DNA of 64,000 nucleotides from Paenibacillus xylanexedens (GCF_001908275.1 NZ_CP018620.1:4402001-4466000); one strand, 5' to 3'. Shown: positions 1 to 9,230, numbered from the stretch's first letter. Notes: generated from the sequence alone by a model not told the origin. Translations and numbers: made by a program.

Positions 1-230
1 TGCGGAACATGAGGTGGCAATAAAATTCCCTGGTTTGGCCCAAGTGTCATCGTATTTCCCGCACATTCAAATTGCCCTTCACCGCCTGTCGTTTGCAGCC
101 AGTGATAACAATGATAGCCATCAGGTCTATCAAATTCTTCTTGCCATTCGTTATAACCGGTTTGTTCCAAATAGATCGGCAGTGTACGGTCCAGATTAGT
201 GACAAGCATCTGCTTCATGTAATGTTTCAT
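1..230 (-). CDS. AraC-family regulator, N-terminal part (runs off the window)
   Basis: The reverse strand opens at an ATG at 230 and stays open to the window edge, giving about 76 residues. The segment YHWLQTTGGEG...TLGPNQGILLPP has the pattern of the cupin-like sensor arm of AraC-family sugar regulators (a glycine-rich turn, then a buried strand ending in PP). The DNA-binding half would lie outside the window. No strong Shine-Dalgarno precedes 230, and an ATG at 218 is an alternative start. A TGAAAGCG half-site, as in cre elements, lies just upstream (about 245-253). It is transcribed in the same direction as the phosphatase but separated from it by that gene's terminator. Family assignment is fairly safe; the ligand is unknown. 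Confidence 0.7.
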   Translation of the reverse strand, partial: MKHYMKQMLVTNLDRTLPIYLEQTGYNEWQEEFDRPDGYHCYHWLQTTGGEGQFECAGNTMTLGPNQGILLPPHVP

Positions 231-324
231 GGTTTATCAACCGCTTTCATTTTTATATCTTTTTTCTAATTATAACGGATCATGTTGTTTTGTTTCATTT
301 GATGTAGAGTGACAACCTCAGAAA

Positions 325-364
325 TGAAAAAACCCTTCTCTAAGAATGAAAGAAGAGAAGGGTT
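325..364 (-). terminator. Rho-independent terminator of the phosphatase gene
   Basis: An inverted repeat (AACCCTTCTC at 331-340 with GAGAAGGGTT at 355-364) is followed on the reverse strand by a run of T. It lies just past the stop of the alkaline phosphatase. Confidence 0.85.
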
Positions 365-392
365 GATCCTAAAATATTGAATTATTATCGAA

Positions 393-1751
393 TTACTGAT
401 GCTTGCTGAGAATATCAAATATGATCTTGGCATTATCTGTGTTATCGATCAAACCGGCGAAGCGATGACTTGCCGGGCCGTAGGCATAGACCGGAACATC
501 TTCACCTGTGTGTCCACCTGTTGTCCAGCCCGTATATGAACGGTTATCAATAATTGCTTCAATGGCATTATCAATCTTTGTTACGTCCGCACTTTTAGCT
601 GCTTCTTTCACCGATTGAATCTCTTCCGGCTTCAACTCCAGTTTCAGATAACTTTTCAGTGTTTCTTCAACCGAAGCACCTTTTGCAATTTGTGCTGCCA
701 TGAAGTCAGGCGTACGCAGTGCAGCTTTGATCGGGTCTACGAAAAAGTTATACTCTCCGTCTTTTCCGAGCGTAAGTCCGCCCGTGGAGTGGTCGGCAGT
801 AGCTACGACAAGTGTTTCACCGTCTTTTTTGGCAAAATCAATAGCTGCCTGAAATGCTCCTGCGAAATCTTCCATTTCACTCATCGCGCCAACGATATCA
901 TTATCATGTCCTGCCCAGTCGATCTGGCTGCCTTCGACCATTAGAAAGAATCCTTTGTCGTTCGAACTGAGACGATCAATCGCTGTATTGGTCATCTCAG
1001 CCAATGATGGAGTTGCAGCACTACGATCAATCAACTTGTCCAGACCTCCGTCCGCAAACAGTCCAAGAACTTGTTGATTCTTATCGGCAAGGAGAGAGGA
1101 ACGATCCGTCACATAGCTGAATCCGGCCTTCTGGAACTCCTTCGTCAGGTCACGACCCTCGCGTACAAAATTGGATTTCCCTCCACCCAGAAGTACATCC
1201 ACCTTATGCTTGCCATTAATCAACTCATCATAATAATCGTCCGCAATTGCATCCATATTTTTTCGACTGATATCATGGGCACCAAATGCAGCTGGTGTGG
1301 CATGAGTGATCTCCGATGTAGCCACGAGTCCGGTGGACTTGCCGTTTTCTTTGGCCTGCTCAAGTACCGTTTTGACTTCCTTCTGCTCAGGGTCAACCGC
1401 AATGGCCGCATTGTAGGTTTTCACGCCCGCCGACATGGCCGTTGCTGCGGAAGCGGAATCCGTTACATTTTGTTTATCATCATCCGGATAAGTCATTTGT
1501 GCCCCAACAAGATAAGGGTCGAATACGGTTTTGTCCATGCCCTTCGTCGAAGGATCATCTTTCATATAACGGTAGGCGGAAGTATAAGAGGTCCCCATGC
1601 CATCCCCAATGAGGAAGATGATGTTCTTGATTTGTTTTTTCTCCACACTTACAGCTTGAACGGCACTTGCTTGTCCTGCAGACAAGAGAGTAGAAGCCGA
1701 TACAGCCAGAGTCAGCGCTACCGCTGGTAATACTCTTTTGGATAATTTCAC
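393..1751 (-). CDS. phoA: Exported alkaline phosphatase (PhoA family)
   Basis: Alkaline phosphatase of 452 residues that hydrolyses phosphate monoesters outside the membrane. I place the start at GTG 1751 because GAGGAGG sits 7 bases upstream and a clean signal peptide follows (KR, then a hydrophobic stretch ending in AGQASA). The frame is open further upstream to 1886, but that extension precedes the signal peptide and looks non-coding. Visible family motifs are NIIFLIGDGMG near the mature N-terminus (metal ligand Asp), the nucleophile Ser in DSASAATAMSAG, EGSQIDWAGHDND and TADHSTGG (metal ligands), and a C-terminal GGHTGEDVPVYAYG. Length and motifs match Bacillus PhoA/PhoB. I looked for PhoP boxes upstream and found none I would defend, so phosphate control is only assumed from the family. 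Confidence 0.95.
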   Translation of the reverse strand: MKLSKRVLPAVALTLAVSASTLLSAGQASAVQAVSVEKKQIKNIIFLIGDGMGTSYTSAYRYMKDDPSTKGMDKTVFDPYLVGAQMTYPDDDKQNVTDSASAATAMSAGVKTYNAAIAVDPEQKEVKTVLEQAKENGKSTGLVATSEITHATPAAFGAHDISRKNMDAIADDYYDELINGKHKVDVLLGGGKSNFVREGRDLTKEFQKAGFSYVTDRSSLLADKNQQVLGLFADGGLDKLIDRSAATPSLAEMTNTAIDRLSSNDKGFFLMVEGSQIDWAGHDNDIVGAMSEMEDFAGAFQAAIDFAKKDGETLVVATADHSTGGLTLGKDGEYNFFVDPIKAALRTPDFMAAQIAKGASVEETLKSYLKLELKPEEIQSVKEAAKSADVTKIDNAIEAIIDNRSYTGWTTGGHTGEDVPVYAYGPASHRFAGLIDNTDNAKIIFDILSKHQ

Positions 1752-2040
1752 AATGATTCCTCCTCGTAATATCTCAAAAACAAAATGAATGCATGAATCT
1801 ATATTCATTTGTTCATCATTAAGAAGATTAGCATTTATATGTAAATGAAAACCAAGAACTTTGTATACCTGAGGTAAAATAAACAAAATAAAGACGATGT
1901 GATAATTCTTTGCATGAGGAGCAAGTCAAACATTCCAATCAGGGCAACATGTTTCCGGCGAAAAATTCACATGATCGCCAACATGCGAGATTACAAAAAT
2001 ATACTCATTCCGCTGTTTTTGAAGTATGATACAACATAAG

Positions 2041-2054
2041 TAGAACGCTTTCAT
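2041..2054. promoter_or_regulatory. cre-like catabolite repression site before the GH43 gene
   Basis: Read on the reverse strand the site is ATGAAAGCGTTCTA, which continues the CcpA operator core TGAAAGCGTT and matches about 12 of 14 consensus positions. It overlaps a possible -35 region (TTTCAT near 2050, then 17 bases, then TATAAG). The 356-base gap 1752-2107 otherwise shows nothing I can name. Confidence 0.45.
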
Positions 2055-2107
2055 TTTTATATTACTGTTAGTATAAGAACAATTTCATTTTCAGGAGGCT
2101 CTTTACA

Positions 2108-3922
2108 TTGACCAAAACAACTCCAAATTATGATGGGTATCTCTTTGTACATTTTATTGGCGAACAACCAGACGGAGAGCAGGTTTATTTCTCCTATAGC
2201 GAGGATGGCCTTCACTGGAAGGATCTTAATGGCGGCTCGCCTGTGCTGTTTTCCGACCTTGGAGAAAAGGGGGTACGGGACCCGTTTCTGGTTCGTTCAG
2301 TCAAGGATAATAAATTTTATCTGATTGCTACGGATCTCCGCATCGCAAGCAGCAAAGGGTGGACTCATGCCGTTAATGCCGGGAGCCGTGACGTAATTGT
2401 ATGGGAATCCAGCAATCTCGTGAACTGGTCATCCCCATGGAACGTCACACTAGGTGTTGAAGGGGCTGGATGTGTCTGGGCACCTGAAGCTGTGTATGAT
2501 GAAATAACAGATGAGTTTCTTGTATTCTGGGCTTCTGCGACGCAGGAACCTCAGGAGCAAGAACGAAAACAAAAAATATACAGCGCTCGTACAAAAGACT
2601 TTCATACGTTCTCGGCATCGGAAAAATACATTGAGCGGGATAATCATATTATTGATACAACGATTCTTCCTGCGGATGGATCTTATTATCGATACTCCAA
2701 GGATGAAACAACCAAAAACATACGGGTAGAAAACGGAGACTCTCTCGACAAAGAAGCGTTTGTTACGCTGCAAGCCCCGGTACTGGAGGCTGTGGCAGGA
2801 GTGGAGGGACCTCAAATCTTTAAATTCAATGACCGGGAGGAATGGTGCCTGATTGTTGATCGATTTGCTGAAGGCAAGGGGTATCTTCCTCTGTTAACTA
2901 CAGATCTGGGAAGCGGAGAATTCCGAATCGTCCCTGATGATGATTTTGATATGGGAACGACTCAAAAGCGGCATGGAAGTGTCCTGCCTATCACAGCTGA
3001 GGAGTGCTGCCGGCTTCTCGCGGCTTTCGGGGATGGTCATCAGGTGCTTCCTGGACAATATGCCGATCCTGATGTCGCACAGTTTGGGGATCGTTACTAT
3101 ATGTATCCAACAACAGATGGCTTCGAGGGGTGGTCGGGGACACAGTTCAAGGTGTTTTCTTCTTCAGACCTGAAGCATTGGAGAGACGAAGGCGTGATCC
3201 TTGATCTGGGAACAGAGGATGTTGCCTGGGCAACCGGTAATGCCTGGGCGCCGGCAATTGCCAGCCGAAACGGAAAGTTCTATTTTTATTTCTGTGGCAA
3301 AATGCGGAACGGAGAGAGTGCCATTGGCGTTGCTGTAGCAGATACACCGATTGGTCCATTCCTGGCCGAGTCGCAGCCTTTAATCACAATGGAGCAGTTG
3401 AAACGTCTGGGCATTACCATGGGACAAGCGATTGATCCCTCTATCTATGTCGATGATAATGGAAAACCGTATCTGTTATTTGGCAATGGACATGCTGCCA
3501 TTGTGGAGCTCGGTGAAGACATGATAAGTGTCGTGGAGGACACAATGAGCAATCTGGTGGGCTTGCATGATTTTCGTGAGGCGGTAACTGTGTTAAAGCA
3601 GGGGGGACTATACCATTTTACGTGGTCCTGTGACGATACAGGCAGCGAAGACTATCATGTGAATTACGGTACGTCAGAGCAATTGTACGGTCCTGTTACC
3701 TATCGATACCCGATTCTGAGCAAAAATGTCGAGAAGGGCATGCTGGGTACAGGTCATCACTGTATATTTAATGATTCCGAAACGGGTCAATACCAGATTG
3801 CCTATCACCGTTTTGTCACGCCACTATCCAGATTTTCCTCCGGTAAGGGATATCACCGCGAAATATGTATGGACCCGCTTCTTTTTGGTAAGGACGGACT
3901 GATTCAGCCAGTCATACTCTAA
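2108..3922 (+). CDS. Tandem double-domain GH43 glycoside hydrolase
   Basis: A 604-residue protein without a signal peptide, so probably cytoplasmic. It starts at TTG 2108, with AGGAGG 9 bases upstream. It holds two five-bladed beta-propeller halves. The first (about residues 8-300) has GVRDPF and CVWAPE; the second (about 310-604) has QYADPDV as the catalytic-base strand, NAWAPAI, AIDPSIYVD (the Asp that tunes the acid) and an acidic residue in FREAV. This layout is typical of GH43 arabinofuranosidase/xylosidase-like enzymes acting on short arabinan or xylan oligomers. Whether both halves are catalytic cannot be told from sequence alone. It stands as a single gene between the phosphatase and its own terminator, with a cre-like site upstream. 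Confidence 0.85.
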   Translation: MTKTTPNYDGYLFVHFIGEQPDGEQVYFSYSEDGLHWKDLNGGSPVLFSDLGEKGVRDPFLVRSVKDNKFYLIATDLRIASSKGWTHAVNAGSRDVIVWESSNLVNWSSPWNVTLGVEGAGCVWAPEAVYDEITDEFLVFWASATQEPQEQERKQKIYSARTKDFHTFSASEKYIERDNHIIDTTILPADGSYYRYSKDETTKNIRVENGDSLDKEAFVTLQAPVLEAVAGVEGPQIFKFNDREEWCLIVDRFAEGKGYLPLLTTDLGSGEFRIVPDDDFDMGTTQKRHGSVLPITAEECCRLLAAFGDGHQVLPGQYADPDVAQFGDRYYMYPTTDGFEGWSGTQFKVFSSSDLKHWRDEGVILDLGTEDVAWATGNAWAPAIASRNGKFYFYFCGKMRNGESAIGVAVADTPIGPFLAESQPLITMEQLKRLGITMGQAIDPSIYVDDNGKPYLLFGNGHAAIVELGEDMISVVEDTMSNLVGLHDFREAVTVLKQGGLYHFTWSCDDTGSEDYHVNYGTSEQLYGPVTYRYPILSKNVEKGMLGTGHHCIFNDSETGQYQIAYHRFVTPLSRFSSGKGYHREICMDPLLFGKDGLIQPVIL

Positions 3923-3973
3923 CATAAGATGTTCAATTAAATCACTATTTTATGAAGACTGATACATCTTGAT

Positions 3974-4016
3974 TGCCTGTCAAATGTCGCTTTTAGCGGT
4001 TTTGGCAGGCATTTTT
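3974..4016 (+). terminator. Terminator after the GH43 gene
   Basis: TGCCTG...GC pairs with GC...GGCAGGCA around a short loop and is followed by ATTTTTA. Confidence 0.75.
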
Positions 4017-4095
4017 ATCATCCACCTGGAACAAGCCAAAACCGTAGGGCTGAGAGGGTATGAAACTTATTGAACGTATTCACTCCGGAATACAT

Positions 4096-4130
4096 TTGAC
4101 AGGCGAATCAATAAATCGTATTATTACGAT
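4096..4130 (+). promoter_or_regulatory. SigA promoter with overlapping palindromic operator (ArsR type)
   Basis: TTGACA (4096-4101), a 17-base spacer and TATTAT (4119-4124) form a near-consensus promoter for the regulator/CoA-disulfide reductase operon. A palindrome ATCGT-N6-ACGAT (4115-4130) covers the -10 box and is followed by a further half-site ATAACGAT. The position suits a repressor, most simply the ArsR-family protein encoded directly downstream. Confidence 0.75.
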
Positions 4131-4153
4131 ATAACGATTTAGGAGGAATACTT

Positions 4154-4468
4154 TTGAACACTCCCGCTTTTGACAGCAATAACATTAAACAGTTCGATGA
4201 ACCAGCTAATCTGCTCAAAGCTTTGTCTCACCCCATTCGTTTATGCATTGTTCGGGGACTGATGATGAAAAAAAAATGTAATGTCTCTTATATGCAGGAA
4301 TGTCTGGATCTTCCCCAATCAACAGTCTCACAACACCTCCAAAAGCTTCGTAGTGCAGGTATTGTTGCTACGGAGCGAAATGGACTTGAAGTGAACTATG
4401 TGCTTGCCGATCAACGGGTTGAACAGATTATTAAAACTTTATTTGAAAAGGATGATTGTGAATCATGA
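4154..4468 (+). CDS. ArsR-family thiol-type repressor
   Basis: A 104-residue winged-helix repressor starting at TTG 4154, seven bases after AGGAGG. The core LLKALSHPIRLCIVRGL...DLPQSTVSQHLQKLRSAGIV is the ArsR fold, with the recognition helix at about 54-67. The classical arsenic-site motif (ELCVC) is replaced by KKKCNVSYMQEC, which leaves a Cys42-Cys50 pair plus Cys31. Two-cysteine ArsR proteins of the SqrR/BigR type sense persulfides or oxidants rather than metals, and the operon partner is a sulfur-handling enzyme, so a reactive-sulfur or thiol-redox signal is my inference. The stop overlaps the next gene's ATG (ATGA), so the two are translationally coupled. Confidence 0.85.
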   Translation: MNTPAFDSNNIKQFDEPANLLKALSHPIRLCIVRGLMMKKKCNVSYMQECLDLPQSTVSQHLQKLRSAGIVATERNGLEVNYVLADQRVEQIIKTLFEKDDCES

Positions 4469-6933
4469 GCAAAAAAGTACTTATTGTTGGCGGTGTAGCT
4501 GGAGGTGCTTCTGCAGCTGCACGTCTTCGCCGTCTGGATGAACATGCCGAGATTATTATCTTTGAGAAAGGGCCCTATATCTCATTTGCCAATTGTGGTT
4601 TGCCTTATTATATAGGTGGCTCAATCGATGATCGAGAGCGTCTGCTGGTGCAGACGCCAAAAGGGATGGCAGATCGCTTTCGTATCGATGTGCGTACAAG
4701 AAGTGAGGTCGTAGCTATTGATTCGCAGAAGCGAGTGGTTAAGATACAATCCCAGGAGCGCGGTGCATATGAAGAAAGCTATGACGAGTTGATATTGTCA
4801 CCAGGTGCAAAACCGATGATTCCCGATCTGCCGGGTAAGGACAATCCACTAATTTATACCGTACGAAGTATTCCAGACATCGATCGGATCAAAGAACAGG
4901 TAAGTTCTTCTAACAACAAGTCTTCGATCGTCATAGGCGGTGGATTTATCGGCGTAGAAATGGCTGAGAATCTAAAGGAAGCTGGTCTGGATGTAACGCT
5001 TATTGAGGGGAACGCACAAGTACTCACACCATATGATCCCGAGTTAGCAGCCGCATTGGCACAGGAAATGGAGAATCATGGTGTAAACCTGCTGTTTTCC
5101 AAGCGTGTTCAGGGATTCCATTCCCTAGAGCAGGGCATAGGAGTTGAACTTGCAGATGGTCATACGCTGACTGCTGACATGGTTATTCTTGCGATAGGCG
5201 TAACGCCAGACACCTATTTTTTGAAAGATAGCGGCGTTTCGCTGGGTGCACGTGGACATATTATCGTAAATGAAGCTTTAGAAAGCAGTGTGCCACATAT
5301 CTATGCTGTTGGGGATGCCATCGAAGTTACGGAAACCATTCATGGTACGAAGGCAACGATTCCACTTGCCGGACCTGCCAACAAACAAGGTCGTATTGTT
5401 GCTGACCGTATCGCAGGGCTTCCTTCTACCTATAAAGGAACACAAGGTACGTCCATTATCAAAGTCTTTGGAATGACCGCAGCCACAACAGGCAGTAATG
5501 AGAAAACACTACAACGTCTCGGCGTGGAATATCAAACCGTTATCGTACACCCTGCTTCTCATGCATCGTATTATCCTGGTTCGAGCGCAATTACTCTTAA
5601 ACTGCTGTTTACTCCGGAAGGTAAAATTTTAGGCGCACAAGCAGTCGGTTATGATGGAGTGGATAAACGAATTGATGACATTGCTGTAGCCATTCATTTT
5701 GGAGGACATGTCCACGATTTGACAGAGCTTGAACTGGGTTACGCGCCACCATATTCTTCTGCCAAAGATCCCGTAAATATGGCTGGATTTGCAGCAGAGA
5801 ATATGATCACTGGACGTGTTCAGACCTTCACCTATAATCAACTGGCTGATCGTCAGCCGGAGCAGTCGATACTTCTGGATGTTCGCAGTGAAATTGAGCA
5901 TCAAAATGGTCATATTCCGGGTTCACTCTCTATTCCAGTTGATGAGCTTCGTGAGCGGTTAGATGAATTAGACCCATCCAAAGAAATCTGGCTATACTGT
6001 CAAGTCGGCTTACGTGGTTACACTGCTTCGCAAATTTTGCGTCAGCATGGTTTTAGCGTAAAAAACTTGAGTGGTGGTTATAAAACATACCGTCAAGTCC
6101 AGTTTAATCCTGCTCCATTTACTACTGCAAAACAAGATCATCATGATTCTGCGGTGGACGTTAAGGAAAAAAAGTCTATTCCCTCTGAGTCGATACAACC
6201 GCAACGTATTGATCATGAGTTGAACGTTTGCGGATTAAGTTGTCCTGGCCCCCTAATTCAGGTTAAGCAGAAAATGGATCAACTCTCATACGGAGAAACC
6301 CTTCGCGTGAAAGCTTCCGATCCAGGATTCTATGAAGATGTTAAAGCATGGGCGACAATGTCGGGTTCCACAATCTTGCAGTTGGAAAGACTGAAAGGCG
6401 GTACGATTGAGTCTGTCATTACTAAAAATACAGCACAACCCGTATCCGATGCCACAATCAGCGATCCTGCCAGCACGATGGTTGTTTTCAGTGGTGATCT
6501 GGACAAAGCGATCGCTTCACTCATTATTGCTAATGGGGCAGCAGCCAGTGGACGGAAAGTAACCCTATTTTTCACTTTTTGGGGATTGAGTATTATTCGT
6601 AAGCAGCAACCGCAGAAGTTATCCAAAACTATGATCGGCCGTATGTTTGATATGATGCTGCCTCGCGGGAGCCAGAAGCTTGGCATGTCCAAAATGAATA
6701 TGCTTGGAGCAGGCCCGAAGATGATCCGTGGTTTGATGAAAAAACATCATGTGCCGTCGTTGGAGGAATTGATTGAGAGCGCAATTACACAAGGAGTAGA
6801 GATCGTTGCCTGCCAAATGTCTATGGATTTAATGGGAATTCAGCGTGAAGAATTAATAGATCAAGTCAAAATTGGTGGTGTAGGTTACTATCTTGGACAA
6901 GCATCACAAGCCAATCATAATCTGTTTATTTAA
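4465..6933 (+). CDS. cdr: Four-domain CoA-disulfide reductase-rhodanese-TusA-DsrE fusion
   Basis: An 822-residue cytoplasmic enzyme. Domains in order: FAD/NAD(P)-dependent CoA-disulfide reductase (1-445) with GGVAGGASAAA for FAD and the single redox Cys44 in FANCGLP; rhodanese (about 466-551) with Cys512 in YCQVGLRG; a TusA/SirA domain (about 582-660) with C589GLSC593PGP; and a DsrE-like domain (about 672-822) with a Cys in ACQMSMDLMG. The first two domains together resemble the known CoADR-RHD isoform. The extra TusA and DsrE parts add two more sulfur-carrier cysteines, so the chain could move sulfane sulfur from one domain to the next. It overlaps the upstream ArsR gene by 4 bases. A rho-independent terminator follows. 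Confidence 0.9.
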   Translation: MSKKVLIVGGVAGGASAAARLRRLDEHAEIIIFEKGPYISFANCGLPYYIGGSIDDRERLLVQTPKGMADRFRIDVRTRSEVVAIDSQKRVVKIQSQERGAYEESYDELILSPGAKPMIPDLPGKDNPLIYTVRSIPDIDRIKEQVSSSNNKSSIVIGGGFIGVEMAENLKEAGLDVTLIEGNAQVLTPYDPELAAALAQEMENHGVNLLFSKRVQGFHSLEQGIGVELADGHTLTADMVILAIGVTPDTYFLKDSGVSLGARGHIIVNEALESSVPHIYAVGDAIEVTETIHGTKATIPLAGPANKQGRIVADRIAGLPSTYKGTQGTSIIKVFGMTAATTGSNEKTLQRLGVEYQTVIVHPASHASYYPGSSAITLKLLFTPEGKILGAQAVGYDGVDKRIDDIAVAIHFGGHVHDLTELELGYAPPYSSAKDPVNMAGFAAENMITGRVQTFTYNQLADRQPEQSILLDVRSEIEHQNGHIPGSLSIPVDELRERLDELDPSKEIWLYCQVGLRGYTASQILRQHGFSVKNLSGGYKTYRQVQFNPAPFTTAKQDHHDSAVDVKEKKSIPSESIQPQRIDHELNVCGLSCPGPLIQVKQKMDQLSYGETLRVKASDPGFYEDVKAWATMSGSTILQLERLKGGTIESVITKNTAQPVSDATISDPASTMVVFSGDLDKAIASLIIANGAAASGRKVTLFFTFWGLSIIRKQQPQKLSKTMIGRMFDMMLPRGSQKLGMSKMNMLGAGPKMIRGLMKKHHVPSLEELIESAITQGVEIVACQMSMDLMGIQREELIDQVKIGGVGYYLGQASQANHNLFI

Positions 6934-6951
6934 AAATTTATCACAAACTCC

Positions 6952-6988
6952 AAAAAACGTTGATTCGAATTTGAACCAACGCTTTTTT
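6952..6988 (+). terminator. Terminator of the sulfur operon
   Basis: CGTTGATTC and GAACCAACG flank a GAATTT loop and are followed by CTTTTTT. Confidence 0.75.
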
Positions 6989-7037
6989 GGACTTAATCAT
7001 CAAGTAAACATTGACTTCATTTTTTTGATATTATAAC

Positions 7038-7053
7038 ATAAGCATACACTTAT
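7038..7053. promoter_or_regulatory. Likely ArsR operator, copy 1 (before arsR)
   Basis: ATAAG-N6-CTTAT is a short palindrome in the context ATAAGCATACACTTATAT, just upstream of the arsR ribosome site and downstream of a TTGACT box at 7011. A near copy occurs before arsB. Confidence 0.55.
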
Positions 7054-7076
7054 ATATTATTGAAGGAGGAAGTGCT

Positions 7077-7403
7077 ATGGATTCTATGCAAGAGGTAGCG
7101 GATAAGCTTAAATTGCTGGGTGATAAAACACGCCTTACTATTCTTACACTCCTCAAAGAACGTGAATGGTGCGTATGTGAATTTGTAGAGATTTTAGACA
7201 TGTCACAACCTGGAATTAGTCAACATTTGCGCAAGCTGAAGGATCAAGGTTTGGTTAAAGAAAATAAACGTGGTCAGTGGGTATACTACTCTTTAAATGT
7301 AGAGAATGCACCCTATATTACATCTGTACTGGAGTTGATGCCAGATACAGCAACTATTCTTAAATCGTTAAATAAAGAAACCTTTACTTCAGTATGTAAT
7401 TAA
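7077..7403 (+). CDS. arsR: Arsenic-responsive repressor ArsR
   Basis: A 108-residue winged-helix repressor with a strong ribosome site (GAAGGAGGAAG) before ATG 7077. [16 protein letters not shown] is the ArsR N-terminal helix pair. [11 protein letters not shown] is the classical arsenic/antimony-binding helix with paired cysteines, and [18 protein letters not shown] is the recognition helix and wing. This Cys-x-Cys motif is absent from the ArsR-type protein at 4154, so the two neighbours should sense different signals. It heads an operon with arsB and arsC, and a second copy of the putative operator lies in the 67-base gap before arsB. Confidence 0.92.
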   Translation: MDSMQEVADKLKLLGDKTRLTILTLLKEREWCVCEFVEILDMSQPGISQHLRKLKDQGLVKENKRGQWVYYSLNVENAPYITSVLELMPDTATILKSLNKETFTSVCN

Positions 7404-7417
7404 TTTTTGTTCAATAT

Positions 7418-7435
7418 ATAAGCATATCATTATAT
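7418..7435. promoter_or_regulatory. Likely ArsR operator, copy 2 (before arsB)
   Basis: ATAAGCATATCATTATAT differs at only three positions from the site before arsR (ATAAGCATACACTTATAT). It lies between the arsR stop and the arsB ribosome site. Confidence 0.5.
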
Positions 7436-7470
7436 TCAAATATAAATTAAGTCGAATTGGAAGGGGTTGT

Positions 7471-8772
7471 ATGGTTTTGTTTTCTACGCTGTTAGCCTGT
7501 ATCATCTTTTTGATTACACTTGTACTCGTTATTTGGCAGCCTAAAAACCTGTCCATTGGTTGGTCTGCTTGCGGCGGAGCAATCCTTGCTTTACTTGTCG
7601 GTGTGGTCAATTTGGAAGATGTATGGGATGTGACACAAATCGTGTGGAACGCCACGCTTGCTTTTGTCGCAATCATTCTGATCTCATTAATTCTGGATCG
7701 TATCGGATTTTTCGAGTGGGCTGCCTTACATATGGCCAAAGCCGCTCATGGCAATGGTGTACGGATGTTTGTTTACGTCTCCATCCTGGGAGCGGTGGTT
7801 TCTGCTTTCTTTGCCAATGATGGAGGTGCACTGATTCTGACGCCAATTGTTCTAGCTATGGTACGTGCATTGAATTTTGATGAGAAAAAAGTATTTCCAT
7901 TTATTATCGCCAGCGGATTTATTGCGGATACAACTTCCTTGCCGCTGGTTGTAAGTAACCTGGTCAATATTGTGTCTGCCGATTTCTTTGGTATTACGTT
8001 TATGGAGTACGCGGGAAGGATGTTTGTTCCAAATCTGTTCTCACTGGCGGCGAGTATCGGTGTACTATATCTCTTTTTTCGCAAGAGTATTCCCAAACGA
8101 TTTGATGCGAGTGAATTGAAACCTCCGGTAACTGCCATTAAGGATATGAAGATGTTTCGGTTGTCGTGGGTGGTGTTAGCGGTTCTTCTCATTGGATACT
8201 TTACCAGTGAATTTATCGGAATTCCCGTATCTCTTGTGGCAGGTATTGTCGCGATATTCTTCCTGATCATGGCTTCCCGCAGTTCAGCTGTACCGACTAC
8301 ATTGGTTGTCAAAGAAGCGCCGTGGGCCATCGTATTTTTCTCCATCGGTATGTATGTCGTGATTTATGGTCTACGTAACGTAGGTTTGACCGATTTATTG
8401 GCCGTTGTCATTCAGGCTGTGGCTGATCAGGGATTGTTCGCTGCAACAATGGGTATGGGCTTTGTTGCGGCAATCATTTCATTCCTGATGAACAATATGC
8501 CTACCGTGTTAATTGATGCGCTTGCCATTGATGCAACCACAGCTACAGGGACTGTTCGGGAGGCGCTTATCTATGCCAATATTATTGGCTCGGACTTAGG
8601 ACCCAAGATTACCCCGATTGGTTCACTCGCGACCCTGCTTTGGCTTCATGTTCTTAGCACCGAAGGTGTCAAAATCTCATGGGGCGCTTACTTCAAGACA
8701 GGTATCATAATCACGATTCCGACTCTGTTTATTACGCTAGTGGGTCTGTATCTGTGGTTAAGCATTCTATAA
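7471..8772 (+). CDS. arsB: Arsenite efflux pump ArsB
   Basis: A 433-residue integral membrane protein with about a dozen hydrophobic segments and almost no soluble parts. The N-terminal region ([26 protein letters not shown]) and the signature [22 protein letters not shown] identify the ArsB branch of the ion-transporter superfamily. [14 protein letters not shown] and [20 protein letters not shown] are the matching motifs of the second half. It exports As(III)/Sb(III) using the membrane potential. Many Bacillus operons use the unrelated ACR3 pump at this place, so a true ArsB is worth noting. The start is ATG 7471 with GGAAGGGG upstream. arsC follows 38 bases later. Confidence 0.93.
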   Translation: MVLFSTLLACIIFLITLVLVIWQPKNLSIGWSACGGAILALLVGVVNLEDVWDVTQIVWNATLAFVAIILISLILDRIGFFEWAALHMAKAAHGNGVRMFVYVSILGAVVSAFFANDGGALILTPIVLAMVRALNFDEKKVFPFIIASGFIADTTSLPLVVSNLVNIVSADFFGITFMEYAGRMFVPNLFSLAASIGVLYLFFRKSIPKRFDASELKPPVTAIKDMKMFRLSWVVLAVLLIGYFTSEFIGIPVSLVAGIVAIFFLIMASRSSAVPTTLVVKEAPWAIVFFSIGMYVVIYGLRNVGLTDLLAVVIQAVADQGLFAATMGMGFVAAIISFLMNNMPTVLIDALAIDATTATGTVREALIYANIIGSDLGPKITPIGSLATLLWLHVLSTEGVKISWGAYFKTGIIITIPTLFITLVGLYLWLSIL

Positions 8773-8810
8773 AAGCAATCTATAATTCAAATAACGAGGA
8801 GACGATGAAC

Positions 8811-9230
8811 ATGAGTAAAAAAACACTGTACTTCCTGTGCACAGGTAACTCTTGCCGGAGTCAAATAGCCGAAGGCTGGGCCAAAAAATATCTGAGTGAG
8901 GACTGGAATATCTATAGCGCAGGAATTGAGGCCCACGGTCTGAATCCAAAAGCGGTTGAAGCCATGAACGAAGTTGAACTGGATATTTCGACTCAAACTT
9001 CGGACATCATTGATTCAGAGTTGTTGAACAACGCTAATTTCGTAGTCACGTTGTGTGGGGATGCCGCAGATAAATGTCCAATGACGCCTCCACATGTGAA
9101 GCGAGAACACTGGGGATTTGATGATCCTGCCAGAGCGCAAGGGTCAGATGAAGAGAAATGGGCCGTATTCCAAAGGGTTCGTGACCAGATCGGGGAACGC
9201 ATTAAAACATTTGCTGAAACTGGAAAATAG
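8811..9230 (+). CDS. arsC: Thioredoxin-coupled arsenate reductase ArsC
   Basis: A 139-residue low-molecular-weight phosphatase-fold reductase that turns As(V) into As(III), the ArsB substrate. The catalytic P-loop is C10TGNSCR and the resolving cysteines are Cys82 and Cys89 in LCGDAADKC, in the same positions as in B. subtilis ArsC. I start at ATG 8811 because GAGGAG is 9 bases upstream; the ATG at 8805 is only 3 bases from it. The frame is open well upstream into arsB but without a ribosome site. The gene closes the ars operon and is followed by a terminator. Confidence 0.95.
   Translation: MSKKTLYFLCTGNSCRSQIAEGWAKKYLSEDWNIYSAGIEAHGLNPKAVEAMNEVELDISTQTSDIIDSELLNNANFVVTLCGDAADKCPMTPPHVKREHWGFDDPARAQGSDEEKWAVFQRVRDQIGERIKTFAETGK

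Noticed and set aside
1752..1900. Possible PhoP boxes upstream of the alkaline phosphatase
   Set aside because: Only one TTTACA-like word occurs; no 11-base-phased TT(A/T/C)ACA repeats could be shown.
4050..4066. CTGAGAGGG resembling half of a thi box
   Set aside because: The second conserved half (CCTGAT...GGATAATGCCAGCG-type) is absent and the downstream genes are not thiamin-related, unlike the real riboswitch at 61664.
7773..8345. Long antisense frame inside arsB
   Set aside because: It is a codon-bias shadow of a clearly recognised membrane protein; no start signal or known domain.
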